Assembly (NCBI GenBank): GCA_025455065.1
Contig: JALONG010000039.1
Span: forward strand, 1-64,000
Direction: 5' to 3'
From: Candidatus Kapaibacterium sp.
Lineage (GTDB): Bacteria > Bacteroidota > Ignavibacteria > Kapaibacteriales > UBA4661
Length of the DNA: 64,000 bases
Positions 16,417-25,756 of this stretch are shown here, piece after piece. The position numbers and the translations under genes are program-made. The notes under the pieces are model-generated. The model made no database searches. It saw only the letters and a list, made by a program, of their open reading frames with translations, and was not told the origin of the DNA. Within the stretch, counting starts at the first letter, position 1, and each line of letters opens with the position of its first letter.

Positions 16417-19400
16417 ATGCGCCTTTCTACACTTCCACACCCCTTGACGCGCCTTTTTCTGCGGTCTCTCCTTTCGCTTGCTTGCTTCAGTATTCTTTTT
16501 CTGAACGCGCACGATTTCCTTCCAGCACAGTCCTTGTCTATGACATTGGACACAGTTGGGCTTGCTGGACGCTTTCCACGTATGCGTGCGCAGGTCTATG
16601 CGTTTGATTCGCAAGGGCAGCAAGTAACGTCCTCTGCGGGATTTACGCTCGAAGAAAACGGTGTGCGGCGCACTATTACGTCGTATTCCTGTCCCGCGCA
16701 GCAAACGCTTCCCGCATCGGTCGTGCTGGCGATAGATGTTTCGGGTTCGATGGCTATTGGTCTGGGGGGTGTGTCGCGGATTCAAGTCGCAAAATCGGCT
16801 GCTTCGGCATTTGTGGATATTCTGCCCAATGACGGCTCGGAGTGCGGTTTGATTGCGTTTGAAACACGCAGCTACCTTTTGCAAGATTTTACCGCCGACA
16901 AAATGCTTCTGCGCAATACTATCGGCATTCTTCAACCGCTCAACGGTACGGATTATCAACGTGCTTTTTTGGATAACCCGGGAGGCGCATTATCCCTCTT
17001 TCCCAGAGCAAAAAACGCAAACCGCGCCATTATTTTTCTGACCGACGGTTTGTCGTCGGCAAATGTGATGGAAGTTGTGCAGCAGGCACGCGCACAGGGT
17101 GTGAAGGTCTATTGCATTACCATTGGTTTGCCTGTGCCGCCGCTTTTGGCAGAAATTGCCCGACAAACAAACGGCGCATCGTTTTCCAATGTGCAATCCA
17201 CAGAGGAAGCCGTGCAAATTTATCGTGAATTGTCAGCGAGAATTCGCCAGAATGTACCGTGTACTATTGAGTGGACAAGTGATGCTCCTTGTAGAGACCA
17301 ATTGCGTACAGTGGAGTTGAGAAATCAAGGTTTGACAGCACTTGGCTTCTATAAGCCGCCGCAATCGTTGGAAGTTCAACTGGGTATCCTGCCTCGTGTA
17401 ACGGGCATGGGTGCTACGCTGCGCGATACAAAGCAAGTTACCTTGCAACTGGCGAATAATACTCCGCCCGTGATGGTGACGCGCATCCGCTCCAGCGACC
17501 CCGCTTTTACCGTGCGGGATGCAAATTTCCTGCTTTCGTCGGGTACACCACGAATGGTGACGATTGATTACACGGCTACCGACAGTGTGTACCGCTTCGC
17601 AACGCTGACAATAGAGACGGCAAGCGGCTGTTCGCTCGAATTTTACGCAACGGCAGGTTTTCCTGGTGTGCGCCCTCAAGTGCCGACGCTCCGGCTTATT
17701 CGTCCAAACGGCGGTGAGGTGTTTTTAGTCGGAACAACTGCAAACATCGCATGGACAGGTGTTCCACCATCCGAACCCGTGATTTTAGATTACAGCATAG
17801 ATGCCGGAAAAACGTGGCGCAATGTTGATTCCAACGCCGTCGGGCTTTCGCGTAATTGGCTTGTTCCGAACACGCCCAGCAATACGTGTTATATGCGTGT
17901 GCGGCAGAAAAATACGAGTGCTGCGACGTATGCCGGAGATAGTGCCGTGGCGCTTATTGAACATACGGGGCGTGTAAATTCGGCTGAATTTAATAATGTT
18001 GGCGATAGAATTATTAGCGCTGGAGAAGAGGATAGAATTGGCTGGTATTGGCACGGGCAGGATTCGTTGGGAACGAAAATTGCAAATGTGGGAATTGAAG
18101 GTGTACTCGGCAATAAGCAGAAAGTACGATACGCGACATTCAATAGCCGGACGGATATAATCTACGGTAGCGATGAAGCGATAGTTGGGATTATTCCCGG
18201 ACGAAGAATTGAAACAGAGCGCTTAAATGCACTTGGTGTGGATGTAGGTAATGACGCAATTCGGACAATACATGCCAATCCTTACAACCCAGAGCGTTTT
18301 TTAGTAACGCTTTTGGATGTTCGCGGTGGGGTAGGTGTTTATGATTGGTCCCCAATTTTAACCGTAGAGCAGCGCTTCATTACTCGTTTGCGCGGCAGTA
18401 CAGACGGGCGTGTATGGAACGCTCGCTACACAACACCATTTGGCGTGCCGAATGGTGGAACGGTTATTACCGCGCTCGCTATCGTTGCTGCAATAGAAAT
18501 TCCGGGTACTCCAGGCGGTATTCGTCTCTGGGGATGGCGCGACGGCAGTAATGAAAGTCGCGTAGAGGTGGTTGTAACGGCAAACGTTCCTGCTGCCGTG
18601 CTGTATGTTGACGTGCGTCCGCACCCGCAAGTGTCCGGCAATCTTCTTATTGCTGCTGCGTGTGCAGATAGGAAAGTACGGTTCTACACGCTATCTATGG
18701 ATGGGCGAGGTGCTATTGATATTGTCCCCGAACGCTTGTATTCAGACTTGCAGCTTGAAGCGGATATTACAATGGTTTCTTTCAGCCCCGTCGGTACGCC
18801 AAACGGTAATTATCTTGCGGCAGCAACAGGGAGTGAAGTGTGGTTGTTTCAACTCGGTATTACGACACCCGAAGTGCGATTAAATATTTTCCCCAAACGA
18901 CCACATGGCAACAGTCGTATAAACACTGCCTTTTTTAACCCTGCGGGCGACAAACTCGTCACCGCCTCAGAACGCGCTTCTTTGCGTGATAGCAACCTCG
19001 TCGTCTGGCTCCTCCGCGAAAAACTCCCCTTGCAAGAAGACCGCTCCGATAACCTGTGGAGCATTGTCCGCCCACGACTTGTTCCCAATCCTGTGGATAT
19101 GGGGCGGGTGATGATGAGCACCAGCAAAGACAGTACCGCGCTTGTTCTCACGAACCCCGACCCATTCCCCGTGCCTGTTACGAGAGTGCGTTTCAAAATG
19201 CCAAACAGTCCGTTTTCGGTGATGAGCGGTGATGCGCCCTTTACGGTTGCAGCAAACGGGCGGTACAGCATCGAATTTCGATTTACGCCGTTGCAAACGG
19301 GCGTAGTACAAGATAGTGTGTTTTTCCTACTCAGTACAGGCGAAGAAATCGGCACGGTGATTCGTGGCGAGGGTTTTGCCAATACGATTTCCGTTGGTGT

Positions 19401-21711
19401 CAGCCTCATTGACTGGCGGGAGCGCGTTGCAGGGTCTGCAAACGACACGCTGCAAGCCGTTGTGCGCAACATTGGCTCACAGCCGCTTACCTTCAGGCTT
19501 CCGACAGTGCGTAATTTGAATGTGTATCTTCAACCCGTCTTCAGTTTTTTAGCAATTCGTGGAATGACGGGCGGCGGAGATTTTACCGTGCGTCCGGGCG
19601 ATTCGGTTGTGGTGAATGTTCGCTTTACGCCGCCTGTGGTGGGGCGCTTTAGTGCGCCTTTAGAGTTCACCGTAACGCAGCCGGGCGTAACGATTGATCC
19701 GGTGCTGTTGTTTGGAACGGGCATTGAGCCGGGACCGCTTCTCAGCACGAATATCAGCATACCAAGCTTCACGCAAAGCGTGGATTCATGCGCTCCTCTC
19801 ACGCGAAATATCGCTCTGCCGAATATCGGAACGCTTCCGCTTACTATCAACACCGCAGAAATCCTTGGTGCAGACAGTTTGCCAAGTCGAGATTTTCAGA
19901 TTGTCGGTACTACGATGCAAACGATTCAAGACGGTTCTGCGGGTAATCTGCAAATTCGCTTTACGCCTCAAGCGCTCGGCACAACTTCGGCAACGTTGGT
20001 CATTCGGTCAAATTCTCTGGTGTCGAATGTTTTGCGCATACCGCTTCAAGGGCGTTTAGAGCGTCCACAGTTGATTTTTGACCGTCGGTTTGTGGTTTTC
20101 CCCGCCTCCAATCCCGGACAGCCTTCACAGAGCGTTACAGTGAATGTGCGAAATGTGGGAACGACTTCCGCATCGTGGATTCCAGCGCCTCTGGAGTATG
20201 CCGATAGCCGAGGTGTGCCGCGTATGCGCATTGTGGCGGAGCCAGCCCTTCCAAAGTTGGATTCAGGTGTTACGGGACGCTTAACACTCACATTCTTAGG
20301 CGGCACGGCAGGAATCACGTACACCGACCGCATCGGCTTTTTGCAAACGTGTTTTCAGGACTCAATTCACTGGTCAGCTACGGTGCGCTCTGCGCCTGCT
20401 ATTACCCATTTTACGCCGTCCAGCCAAATTATCACCTGCGCTAGCGCCGCAACAATGAGTGTGCAGTTGCAAAATAGCGGCACGGCGGAAGCTACAACGC
20501 TCAGTGTATCGGTTGTTCCGCCAAGCAGCAATATCCGCATCATCGGCGCTCCCATGCGACTTTCGACAGGCTCAACCGCCGAAGTACAAGTGCAGATTGA
20601 CCCGCTTTTGCGAGCCGATACGACGCGCTTTCAACTTGAAATCGTCAGCACAGCAGGAACGGTGCGGACTTCACAAATTACGATTGTTAAGCGCGATGTT
20701 GGTGTGGACGTTCAGCCGCGAAGCCTGATGTTTACAGGCTTGGAAGCAAATACGCCCACAAGTGGGACAATTACTATTTTCAACCGCAGTTCGCAACCGC
20801 TTACGATTCCACGCTTGCCCGGGGGGAATTCCTCTTTCCGCATAGAATCACCCATAACGACAATTCCGCCGTATTCCTCGCTCACGGTGCGCGTCAGTTT
20901 TGCCGGAACGGTTGCGGGAGTGGATGTAAACGACCGTTTTGTGATAACGCCGCTTGCGGTGAATGGTGTGCAATGTCCCACACCGCCGATAGAAATCGCC
21001 GTAAGCGCTTCCACGCTTGTCCCGCGCAGTGCGCGATTGGTGTTTACCGATATTGCCGCCTCGCCGGGTGATTTTGCGACGGTGCGTGTATTTCTGCGAG
21101 ACCGCGTGCGTATTCCCACCGGAACGGTCATTGACGACACGCTCCGCCTGAATCCGACGCTGCTTGCGCCGCAAGCGCCTCTCACGATGGGGCGTGTGGT
21201 CTTGGGTGAACGCCTTGTGCCGATTCGTTTTACGGTGCGCAGCGATAACCCCGACGAAGCGCTTGATTCCTTGCGTTTCCGTGCGGCGTTGGGTAATGAC
21301 ACGACGAGCGTTCTCCGACTAACGAATGATTCTGTACGTCGTGCAAGCGGTATCACCATTACGGCACAACCCGCAACCTTCCGTTTGACGGGCGTTGCAC
21401 GGGCTGGAGGCTTGCGCCTCATTATCGCAAGTTTGGGAACGGTGAGCATCATTGATGCGCGTCCGAATCCCGCTTCTGGCGATTTGACGCTGGAATTTGA
21501 TTCCCAAATTGCCGATGAATACTTGCTTTATATCATCTCGCCGCTTGGAGTGCGCCCCGATGCAAGTGTTTTTGCCGAACAGCGCTTTAATGCTGTTATC
21601 GGGCGCAATACACGGACGCTGGACGTAAGCCGTCTGCCGTCAGGAACATATTTTATTCACCTTCGCAATAGCCGTGAACTGGCTTCGCGGCGGATTGTGA
21701 TTTTGCGGTAG
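16417..21711 (+). CDS. Giant exported protein: VWA, WD40-like and ASH/choice-of-anchor D domains, T9SS sorting domain
   Basis: The 1764-residue protein has a signal peptide (cleavage near residue 38), then a von Willebrand A domain (about 95-290) with an intact MIDAS start, AIDVSGSMAIG, near residue 104. An Ig-like RPNGGEVFLVGTTANIAW segment comes near 430. WD40-like repeats follow (VNSAEFNNVGDRIISAG; INTAFFNPAGDKLVTAS), then about seven ASH/choice-of-anchor-D modules (IEFRFTPLQTGVVQDS, VNVRFTPPVVGRFSAP, LQIRFTPQALGTTSATL). The tail PNPASGDLTLEF...LPSGTYFIHL...RRIVILR is a T9SS type A sorting domain. It is probably surface-attached or secreted, with an adhesive or sensing role; its ligand is unknown. 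Confidence 0.82.
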   Translation: MRLSTLPHPLTRLFLRSLLSLACFSILFLNAHDFLPAQSLSMTLDTVGLAGRFPRMRAQVYAFDSQGQQVTSSAGFTLEENGVRRTITSYSCPAQQTLPASVVLAIDVSGSMAIGLGGVSRIQVAKSAASAFVDILPNDGSECGLIAFETRSYLLQDFTADKMLLRNTIGILQPLNGTDYQRAFLDNPGGALSLFPRAKNANRAIIFLTDGLSSANVMEVVQQARAQGVKVYCITIGLPVPPLLAEIARQTNGASFSNVQSTEEAVQIYRELSARIRQNVPCTIEWTSDAPCRDQLRTVELRNQGLTALGFYKPPQSLEVQLGILPRVTGMGATLRDTKQVTLQLANNTPPVMVTRIRSSDPAFTVRDANFLLSSGTPRMVTIDYTATDSVYRFATLTIETASGCSLEFYATAGFPGVRPQVPTLRLIRPNGGEVFLVGTTANIAWTGVPPSEPVILDYSIDAGKTWRNVDSNAVGLSRNWLVPNTPSNTCYMRVRQKNTSAATYAGDSAVALIEHTGRVNSAEFNNVGDRIISAGEEDRIGWYWHGQDSLGTKIANVGIEGVLGNKQKVRYATFNSRTDIIYGSDEAIVGIIPGRRIETERLNALGVDVGNDAIRTIHANPYNPERFLVTLLDVRGGVGVYDWSPILTVEQRFITRLRGSTDGRVWNARYTTPFGVPNGGTVITALAIVAAIEIPGTPGGIRLWGWRDGSNESRVEVVVTANVPAAVLYVDVRPHPQVSGNLLIAAACADRKVRFYTLSMDGRGAIDIVPERLYSDLQLEADITMVSFSPVGTPNGNYLAAATGSEVWLFQLGITTPEVRLNIFPKRPHGNSRINTAFFNPAGDKLVTASERASLRDSNLVVWLLREKLPLQEDRSDNLWSIVRPRLVPNPVDMGRVMMSTSKDSTALVLTNPDPFPVPVTRVRFKMPNSPFSVMSGDAPFTVAANGRYSIEFRFTPLQTGVVQDSVFFLLSTGEEIGTVIRGEGFANTISVGVSLIDWRERVAGSANDTLQAVVRNIGSQPLTFRLPTVRNLNVYLQPVFSFLAIRGMTGGGDFTVRPGDSVVVNVRFTPPVVGRFSAPLEFTVTQPGVTIDPVLLFGTGIEPGPLLSTNISIPSFTQSVDSCAPLTRNIALPNIGTLPLTINTAEILGADSLPSRDFQIVGTTMQTIQDGSAGNLQIRFTPQALGTTSATLVIRSNSLVSNVLRIPLQGRLERPQLIFDRRFVVFPASNPGQPSQSVTVNVRNVGTTSASWIPAPLEYADSRGVPRMRIVAEPALPKLDSGVTGRLTLTFLGGTAGITYTDRIGFLQTCFQDSIHWSATVRSAPAITHFTPSSQIITCASAATMSVQLQNSGTAEATTLSVSVVPPSSNIRIIGAPMRLSTGSTAEVQVQIDPLLRADTTRFQLEIVSTAGTVRTSQITIVKRDVGVDVQPRSLMFTGLEANTPTSGTITIFNRSSQPLTIPRLPGGNSSFRIESPITTIPPYSSLTVRVSFAGTVAGVDVNDRFVITPLAVNGVQCPTPPIEIAVSASTLVPRSARLVFTDIAASPGDFATVRVFLRDRVRIPTGTVIDDTLRLNPTLLAPQAPLTMGRVVLGERLVPIRFTVRSDNPDEALDSLRFRAALGNDTTSVLRLTNDSVRRASGITITAQPATFRLTGVARAGGLRLIIASLGTVSIIDARPNPASGDLTLEFDSQIADEYLLYIISPLGVRPDASVFAEQRFNAVIGRNTRTLDVSRLPSGTYFIHLRNSRELASRRIVILR

Positions 21712-21774
21712 TTTTCTGTTTTCCTGTTCTAGTGTTTCTAAAAAGATGAACAAAAAATAAGTGGACAATCTTTC

Positions 21775-21912
21775 GTAGCACAGACATTCTTGTCTGTGTC
21801 CCCTTAACGCCGTTAGGCGTAATCGGCAAACTACGAAAAGACGGGCTTTGAAGATTATTCGCTTCGCTCATTTCTGACACAGACAAGTGAGCGCGGCGCT
21901 CAGTCTGTGCTA
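21775..21912. repeat. Paired palindromic repeat, GCACAGACA family (long form)
   Basis: The first hairpin (21775-21800, GTAGCACAGACATTCTTGTC...) and an imperfect second one (21876-21912, GACACAGACAAG...CAGTCTGTGCTAC) flank a middle that includes CCTTAACGCCGTT and CGCTCATTTC. The same middle words occur in the copy at 59357. The second hairpin has extra bases in its loop. Confidence 0.75.
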
Positions 21913-21984
21913 CGGGAAAAACCTTTCTCACTTCATTATTTTGTCAATCTTTAGCATCAGAGCGGGACATTTATTTCCTTGTTC

Positions 21985-23109
21985 ATGCCTCAACTTCCCA
22001 TTATTCTTTCCGTTGTCGGCGCACGACCGAATTTTATGAAAGTTGCGCCGCTCCACCGCATATTTACTGCGCCGGAGTATAGCAGCTTGCTTTCGCACCG
22101 CATTGTTCACACGGGACAGCATTACGACGCTGCAATGTCAGATGCTTTTTTCCGCGACCTTGAAATGCCCGAACCCGCGTATTTCCTTGGTGTCGGCTCA
22201 GGGTCTCATGCCGAGCAGACGGCGAAAGTGATGGTTGAATTTGAAAAAGTCTGTATGGACGCAAAACCAGCATTGGTACTGGTTGTGGGCGATGTCAATT
22301 CTACGATAGCCGCGACGCTGACCGCAACGAAACTGGGTATTCCCGTTGCGCACGTGGAAGCGGGGCTGAGAAGCGGCGACCGCACGATGCCGGAAGAACT
22401 CAACCGCATTGCGACGGACGCGCTGTCGGATTACGCTTTTGTTACCGAACAGAGCGGTATAGACAATCTTTTGCGGGAAAATTTTCGGCGCGACCGTGTG
22501 CATTTGGTGGGCAATACGATGATTGATTCCGTGCATTTTGCCTTGCCGAAAGCGCGTCAATCCAGAATTTTGCAGGAACTTGGTGTGAAATTACAAGAAT
22601 ACGCGCTTGTTACGCTGCATCGCCCCTCGAATGTGGATGACGAAACGCAGTTGCGTTTTTTGGTGGAAATGCTGATGGATACTGCTTCGGCGTGTGCTGT
22701 TGTGTTTCCGGTGCATCCGCGCACACGAAAAAATTTGGAACGCTTTGGGCTTCTGAGTCGCATAGAATCTCATTCACGCTTTATCCTCACCGAACCGCAA
22801 GGCTACGTGCATTTTTTGGCAATGATGATGAATGCCCGTTTTGTGCTGACGGATTCAGGTGGCGTACAGGAAGAAACAACGGCGCTTGGTGTGCCGTGCA
22901 TCACGCTTCGCACAACGACGGAACGCCCCATTACGTGCGATGTCGGGACAAATGTGCTTGTTCCGCCAACGCCGGAAAATATCCGCTTGGCGCTGAGTGA
23001 TGCCTTGTCCGGCAAGATGACCAAACAAGCACACGTGCCACCACTTTGGGACGGGAAAGCTGCGGAGCGCATTGCTGCTATTGTTGTGCGGGATTGTTTC
23101 GGGATGTGA
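21985..23109 (+). CDS. wecB: UDP-N-acetylglucosamine 2-epimerase (non-hydrolysing)
   Basis: Interconverts UDP-GlcNAc and UDP-ManNAc in the cytoplasm for cell-surface polysaccharide synthesis. The 374-residue protein has VVGARPNFMKVAPLHR at the start, HTGQHYDAAMSD near 40, VVGDVNSTIAATLTATKLG near 94, HVEAGLRSGDRTMPEE near 115 and LTDSGGVQEETTALGVPC near 290. I use the ATG at 21985; a TTG two codons earlier is possible. The GT2 gene at 23421 follows after a repeat, so a shared polysaccharide pathway is plausible but unproven. Confidence 0.93.
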   Translation: MPQLPIILSVVGARPNFMKVAPLHRIFTAPEYSSLLSHRIVHTGQHYDAAMSDAFFRDLEMPEPAYFLGVGSGSHAEQTAKVMVEFEKVCMDAKPALVLVVGDVNSTIAATLTATKLGIPVAHVEAGLRSGDRTMPEELNRIATDALSDYAFVTEQSGIDNLLRENFRRDRVHLVGNTMIDSVHFALPKARQSRILQELGVKLQEYALVTLHRPSNVDDETQLRFLVEMLMDTASACAVVFPVHPRTRKNLERFGLLSRIESHSRFILTEPQGYVHFLAMMMNARFVLTDSGGVQEETTALGVPCITLRTTTERPITCDVGTNVLVPPTPENIRLALSDALSGKMTKQAHVPPLWDGKAAERIAAIVVRDCFGM

Positions 23110-23146
23110 GATTATCGCTTGCCGCAAGAACCATATCAACGGTATT

Positions 23147-23240
23147 GTCCACGAATCGCACGAATCCTCACGAATCAAGAGCAAGAGCGATGTTGTTGCG
23201 CGTGGAAGAAGATTCGTGGCAATTCGTGTGATTCGTGGAT
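23147..23240. repeat. Palindromic intergenic repeat, ATCCACGAATC family
   Basis: The left arm (23147-23176, GTCCACGAATCGCACGAATC...) and the right arm (23211-23240, GCAATTCGTGTGATTCGTGG...) are near-perfect inverses about 35 bases apart. It fills much of the 311-base gap between wecB and the GT2 gene. The rest (23241-23420) shows only a weak -7-like TAAATTCG near 23300. Confidence 0.75.
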
Positions 23241-23420
23241 AAACTTCTGTCCATGCGGTGGAAATACCGAAATTGAACGTTGCCAAGCCGAAAAAAATAT
23301 GTAAATTCGTGTCTTCACAAACAACAGTGAGTGCCTTTCGTGTGGCGTTCATGTTGTGAAAGTCCGCACCAAATCGGGTGCTGCGAAGAACCCACCGATT
23401 ATTGATTTATTGCAGATTTC

Positions 23421-24371
23421 ATGCGCCCTATTAAAATTTCCGTTGTGATTCCCTTGCTTAATGAAGAAGAGTCCTTGCGAGAGCTTGCTTCGCGTTTGGA
23501 GCAGGTACTGACGGGGCTTGCGCCCGATGCCTACCAAGTTTTGTTCATTGACGACGGCTCGACGGACGCTTCCTACCGCGTGTTGCAGGAATTAAACGCG
23601 CAAAATCCGCGTTTACAGGCATTGCGTTTTCGGAGGAATTACGGAAAATCAGCAGCCTTGGCAGTAGGTTTTGCGCGGGCTGAAGGCGAAATTGTGATAA
23701 CAATGGACGCGGATTTGCAAGACGACCCGCAAGAACTTCCGGCGCTTTGTGCCAAACTTGAGGAAGGATTTGATTTGGTAAGTGGTTGGAAGAAAAAACG
23801 GTACGACCCTTGGCATAAAACAATGCCGTCGAAATTGTTCAATGCCGTTACCTCGCGCATGAGCGGAATACGGCTTCATGACTTTAATTGCGGACTAAAA
23901 GCATACCGCCGCGAAGTGGTCAAAGCGCTCACGATTTACGGTGATATGCACCGCTATATCCCCGCTTTGGCGCATTGGGAGGGCTTTCGCGTAACAGAAA
24001 TTCCTGTGCAGCATCATCCGCGAAAATTCGGTGTGTCAAAATTTGGTGCAAAGCGCTTCATTACGGGCTTCCTCGACCTTTTGACGGTGCTTTTTACGAC
24101 CAAATACATTAAGCGCCCCTTGCACCTGTTTGGAACAATCGGCGCACTGCTCCTTTTGATTGGAATGGGCATAGAATCTACGCTGACGGTGGAATGGTTC
24201 TTGGGAATGACGTATTTCTCGAATCGTCCGCTTGTACTGCTGGGAATTTTACTCATCATCGTCGGTGTACAGCTTATTTCGATGGGGTTGCTGGGTGAAC
24301 TTTTGGTGAAAAATTCTTCCGCAGGAACGGCGCAGTATCTCATTCGAGAGCAAACGCCGGAATTGTCCTAA
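23421..24371 (+). CDS. Family 2 glycosyltransferase with two C-terminal membrane helices (GtrB/DPM1-like)
   Basis: The 316-residue protein has VVIPLLNEEESL near residue 8, FIDDGSTDASY near 41, MDADLQDDPQEL near 95 and the conserved NCGLKAYRREV near 155. Two hydrophobic helices near 235-255 and 270-295 give the GtrB/ArnC topology of a polyprenyl-phosphate glycosyltransferase at the inner membrane. It probably makes a polyprenyl-phosphate sugar donor. It begins the run GT2, PASTA, DUF486 on the plus strand (gaps 42 and 24 bases). Confidence 0.87.
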   Translation: MRPIKISVVIPLLNEEESLRELASRLEQVLTGLAPDAYQVLFIDDGSTDASYRVLQELNAQNPRLQALRFRRNYGKSAALAVGFARAEGEIVITMDADLQDDPQELPALCAKLEEGFDLVSGWKKKRYDPWHKTMPSKLFNAVTSRMSGIRLHDFNCGLKAYRREVVKALTIYGDMHRYIPALAHWEGFRVTEIPVQHHPRKFGVSKFGAKRFITGFLDLLTVLFTTKYIKRPLHLFGTIGALLLLIGMGIESTLTVEWFLGMTYFSNRPLVLLGILLIIVGVQLISMGLLGELLVKNSSAGTAQYLIREQTPELS

Positions 24372-24413
24372 ACCACGCTCTACAACTGCATTACAGCATT
24401 TGCACAAAGCATT

Positions 24414-25247
24414 ATGGCACAAAACGTTACAACGGTTGTCAAAGAAACCTTTCAGAATCTCGTTCAACGGTATCAATCCTTTGAAAACCGCTTAGAATCT
24501 CGCGCCGAAACGCCCGAAGGCAAAGAATGGATTCGCTACGGAACACGCATTTTGGCGATATTCCTCAGTATTGGCTTCGTTATTGGCGCATTTGACCTTG
24601 TGTTTATGCCTTGGTATGTGGGGCATAACACCGTTGTCAGAACGCCGAATATTACGGGCATGAGCTACGGGCAAGCCTCACGAATCCTTGAAGATAACGG
24701 GTTTGCGATTAAAATTGCGAGTGAAAATTACAACAACAGCGTGCCGTCGGGTCACATCGTTTCGCAGATGCCCTACGCCGGAAGCCTTGTGAAATCAAGC
24801 CGCACGGTGTATCTGTCGCTTTCCAAAGGGAAGCAACTTTTGGAAGTACCGAATTTAGTGGGTTTGACGGTGCGTGATGCCCGGATAGCGCTTATTCGCT
24901 TGGGTTTGTCGCTCAGTAATGCTAATTATCAGTTCAACGATAAAATTCAAGCAAACATCATTTTTTCACAAAGCCTGCCCCCAAAGCAAAAAGTGGGATT
25001 TGGCGCGAAGGTAGATGTTATCGTGAGTTTGGGACCGGAAATTGTCTATGTGGTTGTGCCGGATGTGGAAGGGAAATCTCTTGACGAAGCGCGTCGTATC
25101 TTGGGTTCAGCGGGTTTTGTGGTTGGCGAAGTTGTTCAAGGCGAAGTGAACGAGACGTTTATGCCCGGAACAGTGATGAAACAAGTCCCTGCACCACTTG
25201 ACTCCGTAAAAACAGGCACACCGATTAACCTCACCGTAACAAAGTGA
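24414..25247 (+). CDS. Membrane-anchored three-PASTA-domain protein without a kinase domain
   Basis: The 277-residue protein has a cytoplasmic N-terminal segment with a charged helix (1-42), one membrane helix (about 44-65, RILAIFLSIGFVIGAFDLVF) and three PASTA domains (about 75-140, 142-210, 212-277). Their signatures are NITGMSYGQASRILEDNGF, VPNLVGLTVRDARIAL and VPDVEGKSLDEARRIL. PASTA domains bind peptidoglycan or muropeptides. In many Bacteroidota/Chlorobiota they occur without Ser/Thr kinases. A cell-wall sensing or tethering role is likely. Confidence 0.9.
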   Translation: MAQNVTTVVKETFQNLVQRYQSFENRLESRAETPEGKEWIRYGTRILAIFLSIGFVIGAFDLVFMPWYVGHNTVVRTPNITGMSYGQASRILEDNGFAIKIASENYNNSVPSGHIVSQMPYAGSLVKSSRTVYLSLSKGKQLLEVPNLVGLTVRDARIALIRLGLSLSNANYQFNDKIQANIIFSQSLPPKQKVGFGAKVDVIVSLGPEIVYVVVPDVEGKSLDEARRILGSAGFVVGEVVQGEVNETFMPGTVMKQVPAPLDSVKTGTPINLTVTK

Positions 25248-25271
25248 TAACACCTTGTAAATTCAAACACT

Positions 25272-25613
25272 ATGATTTTTCTTGTGTTACTGGTTGCGGC
25301 AAATGTGTTTATGACTGTGGCGTGGTATTGGCATTTGCGCTTTGCCAAAGGGGAGCATCAATCCATGGTGAAGTTGATTGCGATTAGTTGGGGAATTGCG
25401 TTTTTTGAGTATTGTCTGCAAGTTCCGGCGAACCGTTTGGGGTATCGGTATTTTAATGCAACACAGCTAAAAATCATCCAAGAAGCAGTATCTATAACGG
25501 TTTTCCTCATATTCGCCGTGCTGGTTTTGAACGAGCGATTGCAGTGGAATTACATCGTGGCATTGTTACTGGTGGTCTTGGCAGTGTATTTTGCTGTAGG
25601 CTTCAAATCGTGA
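25272..25613 (+). CDS. DUF486 (DMT-type) small membrane protein
   Basis: This 113-residue protein has four hydrophobic helices and matches the DUF486 pattern (WYWHLRF near 15; ISWGIAFFEYCLQVPANRLG near 36; QLKIIQEAVSITVF near 66; LNERLQWNYIVALLLV near 87). DUF486 belongs to the drug/metabolite transporter fold, but its substrate is unknown. It lies 24 bases after the PASTA gene and is probably in the same transcript. Confidence 0.85.
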   Translation: MIFLVLLVAANVFMTVAWYWHLRFAKGEHQSMVKLIAISWGIAFFEYCLQVPANRLGYRYFNATQLKIIQEAVSITVFLIFAVLVLNERLQWNYIVALLLVVLAVYFAVGFKS

Positions 25614-25641
25614 CGTATCGGCACTTCGTGTTGGGAAAAAT

Positions 25642-25732
25642 CATCCACGAATTGCAAGGATAGATATGAAGCAGCTCAATACTCGTGAGATTTTTTGATT
25701 GTAATCCGTGAGGATTCGTGCAATTCGTGGAC
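25642..25732. repeat. Palindromic intergenic repeat, ATCCACGAATC family (partly decayed)
   Basis: The left arm (25642-25660, ATCCACGAATTGCAAGG) is shorter than the right arm (25702-25732, GAGGATTCGTGCAATTCGTG...). It lies between the convergent DUF486 and polyprenyl synthetase genes. Confidence 0.65.
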
Positions 25733-25756
25733 AAAACCAATTTATGAGCAACGCTC

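Noticed and set aside
20712..21452. 246-codon minus-strand frame inside the giant T9SS gene
   Set aside because: Rich in Arg, Ser and Thr from antisense ASH modules; no motif, no ribosome-binding site.
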